Assembly (NCBI GenBank): GCA_034359265.1
Contig: CP136891.1
Coordinates: forward strand, 9,562,501 to 9,626,500
DNA length: 64,000 nucleotides
DNA from: Canna indica
Lineage: Eukaryota > Streptophyta > Magnoliopsida > Zingiberales > Cannaceae
Direction: 5' to 3'
Part shown: piece after piece, positions 10,747 through 22,143 of the stretch
Numbering within the stretch: position 1 is the first letter of the stretch
Layout of the letters: every line of letters begins with the position of its first letter
The notes under the pieces: model-generated
What the model was told of the DNA's origin: nothing
What the model saw: only the letters and a program-made list of their open reading frames with translations
The model's database searches: none
Made by a program: the position numbers and the translations under genes

Positions 10747-12775
10747 TCATGATCTCGGAGCACCAGGTTGAGGAACAACATGCTGCAAAATTGCAAGTGT
10801 TACAACCCATAGCAAGAAGTCAACTCCTCTCCAGACGATGTAGAAAATAAAAGGAAGAAAAAAAGCATCACCTCTATCTGAGTCCTGTTGTAGGTATACG
10901 TGACATGAATAAGCTCATCCAAAGTTTGAATTACTGCAGGGTATGAAAATTCTAACCCACCCTCTTCCAGCGTCATCACTTCTTCCCAAGAATCACCGTC
11001 ATCCAAAGAACATGCTATCTTGAGAATTCCTCTTGATTCAGTGTTGTAGGCCATTACTAGTCTTCCATCTTTCATCTTAACCCCATCAATGCCTGTAATG
11101 AAAACCTTATCAGTCATAACCCTATGTTTTTTTTGCTTCAGTAAACTGGAAATCAAGACCTTGCTGACAAACCTGAACTAGGATTTGGAAGTTCAGTTAG
11201 TTCTGCATTGCTCCAATTTTTGCCACCATCAAGAGACTCTGAAAGACAAATCCTCCCTATAGTTGATCTCATCAACGCACGCAAAGTTCCATTTGTGGTT
11301 CTATATACGAAAGGTTGAATCACACTGATTAATTCGCCTTCCACAAATATGGGGCCATACTTCTTCCACGAACTGCCGTAGTTTTTAGTAACCTTTTTTT
11401 CACCATCATGTACATAAGTGCATTGGTTTTTATTCACGTTTGAGCATAACATGGTAGCAACTTTGCCTACCTCAATCTATGCTCCCCAGGAGTTCCAGCT
11501 CTCAACAGATGATCCACAAATTAAGAGACCATTCTCTAGAAAGATTGGCTGCAAAATGAATCAAATAGTTTAATTAATGATTTCAATAGACTGAAGTACA
11601 AAACTTTCGAGAGTCATATATTTATGCCTTGTTCTTGATGGGTCCAAGGATTCCGGGGGTGGGGGGGGGGTGGGTGGGTTGTTCTCTTTCTTGCCAAGTA
11701 ATACCCTTGTCAAATGATCTCTTCATGAACCCACTCCAACTGTTATAAAATTAAGGTCATCAAGACAAGATGTTTGTTATGTAAGAAAAATCTAATATGA
11801 TAAATCTTCTAGTTCAAGCTTTAAAAGCATATGGACAGAGAAATTTACTTTTGTACATCTGGTCCAATTCTATAGAAGAGAAGCAACTCTCTGGATGGAA
11901 GCATGAAGAGAACAGGATTCCACATGGGGATATCAGGTTCTTCATCAACTACAGTTGGAGGACTCCAACATCCATCCTACAAGTCAGGGCGACCGCAAAA
12001 TCACACAATTGTAGGAAAAAGAAAGAAAACCCTAAATACTGGTGACTAACGATTTACATGGATTCCCTCAGCAAACAGAAAGGAAAAAGGCCTTGATGCT
12101 GCAAGGAGAAGATCATTGGGGTACATAATACACCAATTAAAGTAATGTGAGGGACTGAACTAGATTGCATTGTCGTTTGAGTCACACACAACTATTCACA
12201 CCATATGTGCGAAATGAAATTTTAGCTAGAAGGAGAATTAGATATCCAGTAAAAACCCTAGCTAGTTGAAGAACAACCCCTATTAGTAGTGTTCTTTAAG
12301 AGCATATATATTATTTTAAAGATTTATAATCATCTCATCTTGTATCTCTGCGACCAAATCTTGACATCAGGAGCCCCTTCAACTGAACCTCCAAAATAAG
12401 CTACCAGGAAATGATCTTTCTGAATCTATAGAAATAAAGCAATTACTGCAATAAATTATTTGTGTCGTTCATAAGAAAACCGAGATTACTGCAAAACAGC
12501 TCCAAATGCTAGTGGTGTCATGACTCTCTCAAACCCTAATCTACGACATTGATGAAAACAATTTAGGAACTCAGATTTCTTTTCTAAATATGGTTTAAAT
12601 AGCACCAAAGTAATCGAGAAGAGTATAATGAAAGGGAAAAAGTGTGCAGAGAAAGAGGGAATAATACCTCAACAATGGTGGAAGCATGACAATTGTTGAA
12701 AGGGGCAGAATCCCTGGGGAAGGTGAACTCCTCTTTCAATAGTTCCCATCCACCAATACTCCCAGCTTTGGCCAT
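10747..12775 (-). pseudogene. BNR/Asp-box sialidase-like gene, probably inactivated
   Basis: Eight exons can be read on the minus strand: 12668-12775, about 12339-12425, 11849-11976, 11628-11739, 11471-11548, 11173-11392, 10872-11092 and 10747-10782. Together they match the plant BNR/Asp-box family, sialidase-like beta-propellers: [60 protein letters not shown]-like SGFMKRSFDKGITW, YGPIFVEGELISVIQPF, ISESxDGG-type [21 protein letters not shown] and [12 protein letters not shown]. Defects: a Trp codon is TAG at 11477-11479 (after SWNSWGA); exon 2 has no GT donor (GA or AT instead); exon 4 needs a GC donor. A C-rich tract (ten G on the plus strand at 11661-11670) adds about five in-frame codons. 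The stop in the middle makes this a likely pseudogene. The known plant proteins are poorly characterised and sialidase activity is unproven. Confidence 0.82.
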
Positions 12776-15171
12776 GGAAGATGTTCTTTCAACTCCTCTA
12801 CCATTTCCCTCTCCGATTTTTTGCCCACTCCTTGCTTGCTATAATATGGCAATTCGAACTTTGCATAGAAAAATTAATAAACCATGGAAAAAAGATGATG
12901 TAATCATGAAAGAGTAATGAAGGGGAAGAGAAGGAAGTCTACGTGTGAAAGATTTCGAGACCTGTGCTTCTACATCACTGACAGATCAAAATTCAAAAGT
13001 TAACCTTGGAGATATCAAAAATACTCAAATTAAGGTTGCTGACAGCAAAGAGGAACACTGAAACCACTGTGATGCTGGAGACCACTTTGCACACTGTAGC
13101 TTGGGAGATTATCCTACTAAATACAGACTCATTCATCTCCAAAAACTGCCTGCATTATTTAAGATCAAACATTGTTGAAGCAGAGACACAAACCTGCTTG
13201 GGAATTCCCCTTGAGCTTAATGGAAATAAATCAATTCTAAAGGTAGAAAAAATAGTATAAAATTTAATGTCACAATTTAATTTGAAATTAAGGATGAGAT
13301 ATATATTGGTTAGTTAACCAAACATATTATAGCCAGCTTATGTGCATTTGAATAATTGATTTATATTAGAAATTTATTGAAATAATTATTTTATATTCAT
13401 TAATTATTATATATAATATTTTGAACAGGATTGCAAAACAATAGAAGTTATACAAGCAAGCCTGGTATCCTCCTTGGCTCATTTATTTCTTTATATAAAC
13501 TTTCTTTGTGAAACAAAACAATGCTGAAAGAGATGAACATCCATATCAGAACAGCTAATTTCTAACATGTTGACAATTGACATGAGAAATATATATAGTA
13601 CAAAACATAATAATTGGCATCAGAAAATAGGAGCCAAGAATAACCTGTCTAAGTAAATTAGGTTAGGCGGCACATCACTTTATACTCCACCACGCGTTCC
13701 GCTTCTAGCGAGTCGTACCGACTACCGAGTTGGACATCGCTCACAGCAAAATGTTGGCACGGCTTAAATTATTGCATTCATTCTTTTCCTGGTGAAGGGG
13801 ACAGAGAAACAACTCGGATCAGACTCGGAAAGCGACGTGATGAGAAGTTAACTCGCGCGTGACTCATCGCATGAAGTCGAGTGAACCGAGTCTTGATTTG
13901 ATTGGCCCATTAAAGTTTAAATTGGGTGGGTCTCTGCAGGTTTTTTATTTCCTCCATTCGATCAGATATTCATATTTGGTTCGGATCAAAGAATATTGAG
14001 AAAGGTCCGAGTTGATTGACCCGGATTTGGTCAATTTGATGAGCTTTAATTTGTTTGTAGATTTTTAAGTAAACCCAACTTTTTGAACTAAATTTGAGAT
14101 TTCTCCTGGATCACATTAATATGGGGATTGAATTGACATATTTGGTCCAAATACATTTCTTGAGTGGATTTATTCGAAAAAGATCCAGTCTTATCAACAA
14201 GTCGAATGGACTTTGACCATCCTAGTAGGTCCAACCACAAGTGCTCATGTTTAGTCTTCCCTATTTCTAACGTCCTATATACTTCTGTGTTATCATGCAT
14301 ATATATAATTCGACTCGATCCTCGATCATTACAATGAACAATGAAAAATAAATTGGATATGATACATCAAATATTATATTAATTTTATATTTTTCTAACT
14401 CGGTTCAAACTCAAGCGAGCTCGAGCTCAATCGAGCTTCGGTCTCAGGCTTGAACTCAATCGACTTTGGTCTCCAGACTCGAGCTCGGCTCAAGCTATAC
14501 TTGAGCAACTCGAGCTTGGCTCGTTAGGTTCAAAATCGAACTCAATTAAGCTCGGCTCGAGATCAAACTCATGGCCTTGAATTCTATTAACCTCGATCGA
14601 GCTTAAACTTAATTAAGCTCGATTTTGAGTATGACCAATTAGGCAGTAGGAAATAAATTATAAGGTTATGCTGTTATATATAAAAATCGATTAGAGTCGC
14701 GAGCTCCTCAAGCCGAGTATCGTTAGTCGGTCTGCTCACATGTAAAACTTGGTTTGAGCTAGGTTGACAATATATATTTAGTCGAGTTTGATTTATCATC
14801 GAGTTGATCCCCGGTAGCTCGTCTCACTTGCATTCCTACTCATCTCCGCGTTCACACTATCACACGCTATTTGTCCTTGTGCCTTGGCCCCACCAATGCA
14901 TGATTGCAGCTCGCCCACATGTGATTGCGGCTTCGCACGCAATTTCTAGTGCCCCAATTATATGCACAACTTGCGTTGTAAAACACAGTTCATCAACCTC
15001 CCATAGTATATTCGTTGAGAAAGATTTTTCAGTACAAGTTACAATGAAATTATTATGTAATGCTATTCAAGGTATGAAAAATCGTCGAGAAGAATTTTAA
15101 TTTTTTTAAAATTAGAAACTTTAAATATGTTTTAGATTATTGACTATACCACTACATCGAAATATGATATC
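12776..15171. other. Intergenic with decayed repeats
   Basis: 12776-12990 is the sialidase upstream region shared with 5850-6010. From 13260 the DNA is AT-rich. The 14395-14740 stretch is dominated by GAGCTCGAGCTCAA / CTCGAGCTTGG words in both orientations, like the ends of plant non-autonomous DNA transposons, but I could not fix its borders. The open frame at 14804-15100 has no recognisable domain and I do not call it. Confidence 0.45.
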
Positions 15172-16029
15172 CACTACTATAAATTGAGTCTTCAGCAACG
15201 GCTATCAGCAACGGCCGCTCAAGCCGTTGCAGATATGTTGTATCTGCAACGGCTTTCTAACGGACACGCGAGCCGTTGCTGATGATTTTAATTATCAGCA
15301 ACGGCTTTCTAACGGACAAGTGAGCCGTTGCTGATGATAACTTATTAGCAACGGCTTTCTAACGGGTGAGTGAGCCGTAGCTGATAAGTTTATATAGGTC
15401 GCAGATCGCGCCCGACCCTTCTTCCTCCCGCTACTGCCGCCGCCTCCTCCTCCTCCCGCCTCTCGCCACCGCTGCCGACGCCAACGGTGGTCGGCCGACG
15501 GTGGTCGACCGATGGCCGCCGCCGGAGCTTGTACAGTGTCCGGACACACTGTCCGGACACTGTACTCCGGCGCCGGAAAGAGTAGATTTATATTTTTTAT
15601 TTTTTTATTTATATGTTAATTAATTATTTAGATTAATTGTTTAATTTGTTAGATTAATTTTTAGGGTTTAGATTAATTTCGGAATTGTCCACTTCGGCAT
15701 TGTGCCGGAATCGTCCACTTCGGACGCGCGCCGGAATCGTCGACTTCGGACGCGCGCCGAAATCGTCGACTTCAACTCTTGCCGAAATCGTCTAATTTGG
15801 ACTCGTGTCGGAATTATCCAATATGGACTCGAACTATTTTTAAACATTTAGAAAATAATCATTCATCCGACGAGTTGATATATTTCACGTACGCGTCGAC
15901 GAGTCGGATATAATTTAGCAAAACCTTAGATCCGTTCGGGGATTGTATGTTCGTGTAAAAGAAGTAGATGATCTTTTATACGACGTACAATTCTTGAATT
16001 GTCCCTGATTGGACAATTTGGGAATATAA

Positions 16030-16215
16030 TTATTTGTACTGAACTTACGTTCTTATTTTAACTGTTAACTAATTATTCTAAATTTCGGCAACATCTCTCT
16101 TGTTCTCCGATACGCGCCCAGATGATATGCGTATTCGGAGAACTGTAGGGAGATGCTACCGAAATTTAGAATGAAGTTAGCGGTTAAAATAAGTATTTAG
16201 TGCAATATAAATAAC
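16030..16215 (+). other. Long hairpin in CACTA 5' leader (element 1)
   Basis: TTCTAAATTTCGGCAACATC and, on the other side, its near-complement GATGCTACCGAAATTTAGAA face each other across a loop CCCAGATGATATG. Pairing extends outward through TTAACTGTTAAC-like sequence with some mismatches in this copy. It ends about 75 bp before the transposase ATG. The same structure is present in the other three transposase-bearing copies. Confidence 0.8.
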
Positions 16216-16289
16216 ATAAATCCCGAATGGAATAAGACAATCTCACCTAAAGACATTAACCAAAGAAATTATCATTGATTGACAGAATC

Positions 16290-17811
16290 ATGTCGGCTGA
16301 TCGAAGTTGGATGTACCGACGTCTTGATCGTGGAGCTTTAATGAATGAGTTTCGATTAGGCGTAACGTACTTCCTAAATTTCGCCTATTCGAATTGGAAT
16401 TTTGTTAGCATCGGTGATCAAATTCGATGTCCGTGCCGCATTTGTTCGAATGGACGATTTTTGGATCGGGAGACTGTCACTCTGCATCTATATAGCAAAG
16501 GATTTGCACCAAGATATTTTATATGGACTTGTCACGGGGAGTCACGTGAAGTCGGGACGTCGAGCAATCCTGTCGTTCAGACATATGGTGAATCTTCCTC
16601 TGCTGGTGCTTCTTCATCCAGTCAATGTAATCCCTATAGAACTATGATATATACTTGATAGTCTTGGGGGTCAATTCCACCTGAATGATAATGTTGATTG
16701 GCCAGTTCTTCAGACATCAGTCCCACCAGATACTACAGCGGTTGATATCACAGAAGTACAAACTGCGGTAGAGATTGAATTATCGAATAAAGAAGCTGCA
16801 GAATTTTACGAGATGTTGAAAACTGCCGATGAACCTTTGTATGAGAATTGAACTAAATACACTAGGTTTTCAGCAATGACACCGCTCCTAAACATCAAGG
16901 CCGATTGTAATATCAGCGTAGTTGCGTATGATCGGATTGCAGGATTGATTAATGGAATGCTGCCTACTGATAATAAGTTTGAGCCTACTTTTTATAAAAC
17001 TAAAAAGCTGATGAGAAAATTGGGGCTTGGGTACGAAAAAATACACGCATGCCAAAATAACTGTATTTTATATTATAAAGAAAATATGCAGTTGGATAAA
17101 TGTCATGTATGTCAACATCCTCGTTACAAGGAGAAGAAATCGGTCCGACAGAAAAATATCTCGTTTAAGGTACTTCGGTATTTTCCACTAATACCGAGGC
17201 TTCAAAGATTATTCATGTCGGAAAAGACAGCCCCCTACATGAGTTGGCATGCAAGAAGTCGTGATGATACAATAATGACTCATTCATCTGACAGTGAAGC
17301 ATGGAAACATTTGGATACATGTTACCCTTCATTTGCTAGGAATACTAGAAATATTAGATCGGGATTGTGCACATATGGTTTTAATCCGTTTGGACATTCT
17401 GCAACTCCTTATTCAGTTTGGCCAGTGCTGCTAACAGTTTATAATTTGCCACCGTCAATGTGTATGAAAGATGAATTTATTTATCTTTCGATGATTATTC
17501 CGGGTCCTAAGGGTCCGCGAAAAGAAATTGACATATTTCTCAGACCCTTGATAGATGAATTGAAAATATTGTGGACTGAGGGAGTTGTCACTTATGATTG
17601 TCATCGAAAGCAAAACTTCAATTTAATGGAGCGCCAGAGTCAGATGATGGCGGATATACAAGCTATGCTACGCAACATGTCAGGTCATCCCGAAGCAGGC
17701 ATCTCTTCGGCATCATCTAATCCATCGTCCTCGAGTCAGTCCACGCCGGTGTACACTCAAGCACTCCAGACCCCGCCATATGATCCAAACCATCCTTCAT
17801 CGTCATCGTGA
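16290..17811 (+). pseudogene. TNP2-like transposase fused to ORF2 tail (element 1)
   Basis: The reading starts MSADRSWMYRRLDRGAL and continues through IRCPCRICSNG and the ...YIWTCHGES region, a transposase-associated (plant CACTA) domain. A 4-bp TATA expansion near 16648 shifts the frame, and GAGAATTGA near 16848 gives a stop where other copies read NCPK. From 16876 a 311-codon frame covers the zinc-like CQNNC...CHVCQ motif, FKVLRYFPLIPRLQRLF, the FNPFGHSATPYSVWPV block and TYDCHRKQNFNL of the Transposase_21 family. It then jumps directly to MERQSQMMADIQAM, the C-terminus of the second CACTA gene, and stops at 17811. The fusion results from loss of about 3.5 kb. Confidence 0.9.
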
Positions 17812-18451
17812 GATTTTTTTTATATTGACTTTGTTACTGAGATATTGGACTTGTTTAATTTATTTTGTTTGGATATTGATACTTCAATTTTGCATTTGAA
17901 TAATTTTTATACTATTATGGATAATTATCAATATAAATATAATTGTTTTGATGTATATTTTGGTGTATTTGTGATGTGTGAATGAATGTGTGTATGAGTG
18001 TATGGGTGTGTGAGTTATGTATCAAATAATGTATCAATATATCAATGGAATTTTTAAATTTTAAATTTTTTCGTTACCAGGTTCACATCATCAGCAACGG
18101 CTTTCCCACGGCCGTCCGTGGGAAAGCCGTTGCTAAAAGTGTATCGAAAGCCGTTGCTGATGACCTACAGCAACGGCTTAGCGACGGGATTTTACTAACG
18201 GCGTTGCTACGGGCTCACCGGCCGTTGCTATTAATGTTATCCGCAACGGCTCCGGGTCCGTGGCAAAACCGTTGCTGATAATATTTTTAGCAACGGCCCG
18301 AGCGGCCGTTGCTGATCCATTGCTAAGTTATCAGCAACGCGATTTTCTGCCACGGCTCCATTGCAACGACTCCGGCCGTTGCTGATGATCTTCAGCAACG
18401 GGTCAGCAACGACATCAGCCGTTGCTGATGCCCATTTTTCTAGTAGTGATC

Positions 18452-19989
18452 CTTTGGCTGCTTTCATGAGCTCGACACAATCATCATGACAGACCTTGTA
18501 GATCCTGATCCATTTGAAGTCTGACAAGCTAAGGAGGAAATACTATGAAAAAAACTACTATGAAGTCGAGCTCCATACATAGAAATTTCATAGAGCCCCA
18601 CGTATAAGTGAACCTATTATTTTTATTTTTAAGAATGAACCTAAAGTAAAAGTACTATATTTACTATTTTATAACACACGTTCATTCTTACTTTAAATTC
18701 AATCTTAGTCATGTTAAGTTGAGTCTTAATTGTATTATGTTTAATTTTAATAAAATTATTTATACTTATGTGAAGGACTTCATAAAAATTTCTATATATG
18801 GAGTGAGATTCCATAGAAATTAAACCTATGGGTGAATGGGTTGTGAATGGGTTGTGAATGGGTTCGATCTTGGATTTATTCTATGTTAGATGCGAGTTCA
18901 TTGAATTTGCACCATATTATGTATTTTTCTCTCTTTATTTTTTTATTAAACGAAGAGAAATAAGTTAGAGAGAATGAAGAGAAATAAGTTAGAGCGAGAA
19001 ATACACAAATGGAGTCGCTTAAAAACTATCCCGATCATTTAATGAACTCGCACCTTGTGTAGAAATCACCCCCGTATTGTATATAATCGAGCTGGGCCAG
19101 GTTAGACAATGGCTTAACTGCACAATTATACTTTAATGAAACAAGATATGATTTAATATTAGGTGAACGTACATGAGAATCTGAAGATAAATGATGATGT
19201 GTCAAGACAATCTTCACGATACAGCTCAGCACATATCCTCAACTCAAAAGTCAATTATTTCAAATCAACCCAGGAAAAAAGAAAACGATACCACTTTATC
19301 CTTTTAATTATTTTCCACATATAAATAAATAATAACAATATTATTATTATTTTCATGCTCAATCAATCCAATCATATCAATAAATAATATTCAGATTAAA
19401 GTTTATTGCCGCAAAAATATTTTGTTACGTCACGAGGCTCATCGATCGATGACGGTGTCAGTAACCCGGTGCCTCGAGTAACCGATTACCGGTTCATCCG
19501 AGACTCTTCTTCCGCCCCACCGCCGAAAGTCACCCACCTCCCAACTTTGCCGCCTACACGTGTGCGTGTCTTGCTCATCTCCTAACGTGCCACACCTCGT
19601 CTCTGCGCGTGCCGCGTGGCTCCTCGTCACGTGGATGCACCACGCAGATTGCCAAGCCATTCGTTGCCACATGGCATCCAGCCCCATCTATTTCCCCAAT
19701 TAATCAAGCAGAAAACAAAACCAATAATTCTATAAAAAATAATTTTTCCTTTAAAATAAAAGAGGAAAAATAATGCATCAACTTAATTGCAATAACTAAC
19801 AATTCGGCAAAAAGAATCTCCACCGAATATTCCCACACTGTAACAATGTCAACTTAATTCACGCATCTATAACTTACCCGACAAACCAACCGGTCTCTAA
19901 TTGGATAAAATTAGTCTGTCTTCTGGTGGGTCCCATCTGAAGGCATGCCTAAATTATTATTTTTATTAAACGCACACCGTCTCCATTCT
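18452..19989. other. Intergenic / upstream region of the DUF506 gene
   Basis: No gene is seen. Two GAGAAATAAGTTAGAG units repeat near 18954-18994. The last 500 bases before the DUF506 gene contain ACGTG-type words (near 19558 and 19630), which could be regulatory, but this is only motif-level evidence. Confidence 0.4.
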
Positions 19990-19993
19990 TCTC

Positions 19994-20000
19994 TATAAAA
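19994..20000 (+). promoter_or_regulatory. TATA box of the DUF506 gene
   Basis: TATAAAA lies 93 bp upstream of the ATG and is followed by a pyrimidine-rich TTCTCTCTCTAC, a common plant initiator context. Confidence 0.6.
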
Positions 20001-20092
20001 CAAGATGTCCGCTGCTAATTCTCTCTCTACAATCGTCCTGGTTCGTGAGGAATTGAGTCAGGTAGAAGAAGACCGAGACAGGCTTGCTCAAC

Positions 20093-21025
20093 ATGGCGGT
20101 CCACATCCCGGCGAGGCGGGTCACTGGTCCGCTCGGTGACGAGGCGAGGGCCCGCCTCCGCGGCGACAACGCCTTCCTTGTCGCCGGCTACGCCAGCAGC
20201 GGCAGCGATCACGGCGGAGCCACCTGCTTATCCGGCCTCGTCCACGCCTTCCTTGAAACCGGCGGTGGAAGCGAAGACGACTCCTCCGCCACTGTGGACC
20301 ACGGTGGCTGCGGCGGTTCCGACCGAGACGAGAGCATGGACGACGTCGACGAGACCGAGGGCCGGGATCGCGCTGTTGCGGAGACCGTGAGAGAGCTGAT
20401 GATCCCCCCGGCAGAGAAGGACGGTTTTCGCGCCCGCCTGGCCGCTGATGTATCCAAAGCGGTGGAGAATCTGACCTGGCTGAGGTCAAGCTGTGGCGCC
20501 TCCTCGTTCCGGCGGGCGGTTATGTCGCGGCTGAGGGCGGTGGGATACAATGCCGGGATCTGTAAGGCGAGATGGGACGCCTCCGGCGGGCTCTCCGCGG
20601 GGAACTACGAGTACATCGACGTGGTAGTGCCGCCGCTGAGAGGCACTGGAGGCGGGGAGGGGAGGAGGTACATCGTGGACTTGGAATTCGCGTCGGAGTT
20701 CGAGGTGGCGAGGGCGACGGAGTCTTACCAGGGCGTGATGGCAGCGCTGCCGCGGGTAGCGGTGGCCGGGGAGGAAGCAATGCGGCAAGTGGTGCGGGCG
20801 GTGGCGGACGCGGCGCGGAGGTCGCTGCGGGCACGAGGACTGCACGTGCCACCATGGCGGAAGAGCCGCTACATGCTCGCCAAGTGGCTCGGGTCCTACC
20901 GGCGGACCACCAACCCGTTGCCGTCCGCCCTCTCCGCCGCGGCGCCGGGTGGCGACGTCAAGTGCCGCGCCGTCGGCTTCCCGTCAGCGGCTTTCGCGGC
21001 ACCTCCCGCCGCCCAAACCCGTTAA
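20093..21025 (+). CDS. DUF506 / PDDEXK-like family protein
   Basis: This is an apparently intronless, intact gene of 310 codons with a good start context (AACATGGCG). It is very GC-rich, unlike its AT-rich surroundings. It shows the plant DUF506 signature: VMSRLRAVGYNAGICKARWD (about residues 141-160), GNYEYIDVVV, RYIVDLEFASEFEVARAT (about 192-209), LPRVAVAGEEAMRQVV, and near the C-terminus HVPPWRKSRYMLAKWLGSYR. The N-terminal third contains an acidic stretch (DESMDDVDETEG). The domain is classed with the PDDEXK nuclease fold, but DUF506 proteins have no established nuclease activity; members are linked to stress responses and root-hair growth in other plants. Family assignment is secure, the role is not. 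Confidence 0.93.
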   Translation: MAVHIPARRVTGPLGDEARARLRGDNAFLVAGYASSGSDHGGATCLSGLVHAFLETGGGSEDDSSATVDHGGCGGSDRDESMDDVDETEGRDRAVAETVRELMIPPAEKDGFRARLAADVSKAVENLTWLRSSCGASSFRRAVMSRLRAVGYNAGICKARWDASGGLSAGNYEYIDVVVPPLRGTGGGEGRRYIVDLEFASEFEVARATESYQGVMAALPRVAVAGEEAMRQVVRAVADAARRSLRARGLHVPPWRKSRYMLAKWLGSYRRTTNPLPSALSAAAPGGDVKCRAVGFPSAAFAAPPAAQTR

Positions 21026-22093
21026 CACAAGCATGCACCACGAAGACGACGACGGCGGCGGCGGTGTCGGCGAATAGTAACGAGCTATTTTTTTTCTTCC
21101 CTTTTTTTAAATTAATGTAAGAAATATTTGGATAGTTAACGCGACCGAGAGATTTGATACGCGGCGATAGACCACGTGGATGACTTATGTTTCGATGACG
21201 TGGTACAAGGAGACCTCGTGGTTGGCCTCTCAGAAACGGGGCCCGCAATGTTGAAGTTTTCTCTGTGGATAAGATCTACTTGAGTTGTTGAGTACTTTAT
21301 TAATATTTATGAAATGTTACCCACATTTTAGACACAAATTCCTACCTCATGTCCTCATGCGATGCGATTGCTTGAATTATTATTGCGCTAAATTATAAAC
21401 GGAAAAGGCAAAGCAGACATGAAGATAAGAACGAAAACGACAGCACGGCCCAGGAGCGTAACATCCGACCCGTCCATTCTTGATCCGGCGGCAATAAGCT
21501 TCTAACACGCGGCGGACGTCTGCGTCAGGCATCTCGAAGTGGATGCGTCCTGAGCCTCCGGACGGGTCCCACGCGTACTAGGACGATCACAGCCGCCCAT
21601 GTGGCGCAAGCGATATGCTTTGTCCAGATGTCACGTGATGGAGTGGAAACTCAAAGGGAGAAAATAATATTCCTTCGACACATTTTACGATGTCGCTGTC
21701 AACGCCACGAAGTAGAAACAGCGCAGTCAAAACTCAAAAGTAATTTAACGGATGGATAATGGATTAATATTATTTTGCGCTAAGATTGTGGTCCAAAAAT
21801 AATATTATTCTACGTCATTTTATTCAACGTTCCTCGTATTCGTTCAAACTACGTCGAATGTGATAACTGGGTTACAGTATCATTCAATCAAATCCTTGGT
21901 CAAGTCAAATTATATATCCTTTGATCTACAATACTTATATATTATGACGAAGAATAAAGAAATAGTTGTATATATTATCTGATCCTGTGCCATTAATAAT
22001 TAGTAAGATAAAAGCACCAGTAAATTCTCATCTAGAAGATGAGAATGGGTTAGGCAGGAAGATGATCGAGCATATTCTAGGGGCATATATATT

Positions 22094-22097
<4 letters not shown>

Positions 22098-22140
<43 letters not shown>
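22098..22140. repeat. (AG)n microsatellite
   Basis: Uninterrupted AG dinucleotides. Confidence 0.95.

Positions 22141-22143
<3 letters not shown>

Larger units (their letters stand above)
15172..18448 (+). mobile_element. CACTA (En/Spm) element 1, deletion derivative
   Basis: The element starts CACTACTATAAATTGAG and ends TTTTTCTAGTAGTG, with a 3-bp target duplication ATC (15169-15171 and 18449-18451). The 5' subterminal array (15193-15385) and the longer 3' array (about 18085-18435) consist of AGCAACGGC and GCCGTTGCT units facing each other over about 20 bases. A TATA box (15389-15396) directly follows the 5' array. The leader holds a GTACAGTGTCCGGAC hairpin near 15533, five 26-bp tandem units (15696-15825) and the long hairpin at 16030-16215. 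The coding part is deleted internally, so the element needs transposase from elsewhere. Confidence 0.95.

Noticed and set aside
11650..11690. Suspected frameshift in the C-rich tract of the sialidase exon 4
   Set aside because: Careful codon counting shows the frame is kept (GILGPIKNK follows in frame); it is an in-frame expansion.
14804..15100. 98-codon plus-strand frame
   Set aside because: No recognisable domain and in repeat-rich DNA next to a CACTA element.
15193..18435. CRISPR-like appearance of regularly spaced short repeats
   Set aside because: The repeats are mirrored CACTA subterminal motifs in a plant genome; no array of unique spacers or cas genes.
20121..20855. Long minus-strand and other-frame ORFs over the DUF506 gene
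   Set aside because: Shadows of a GC-rich gene; the plus-strand 310-codon frame has all family motifs.
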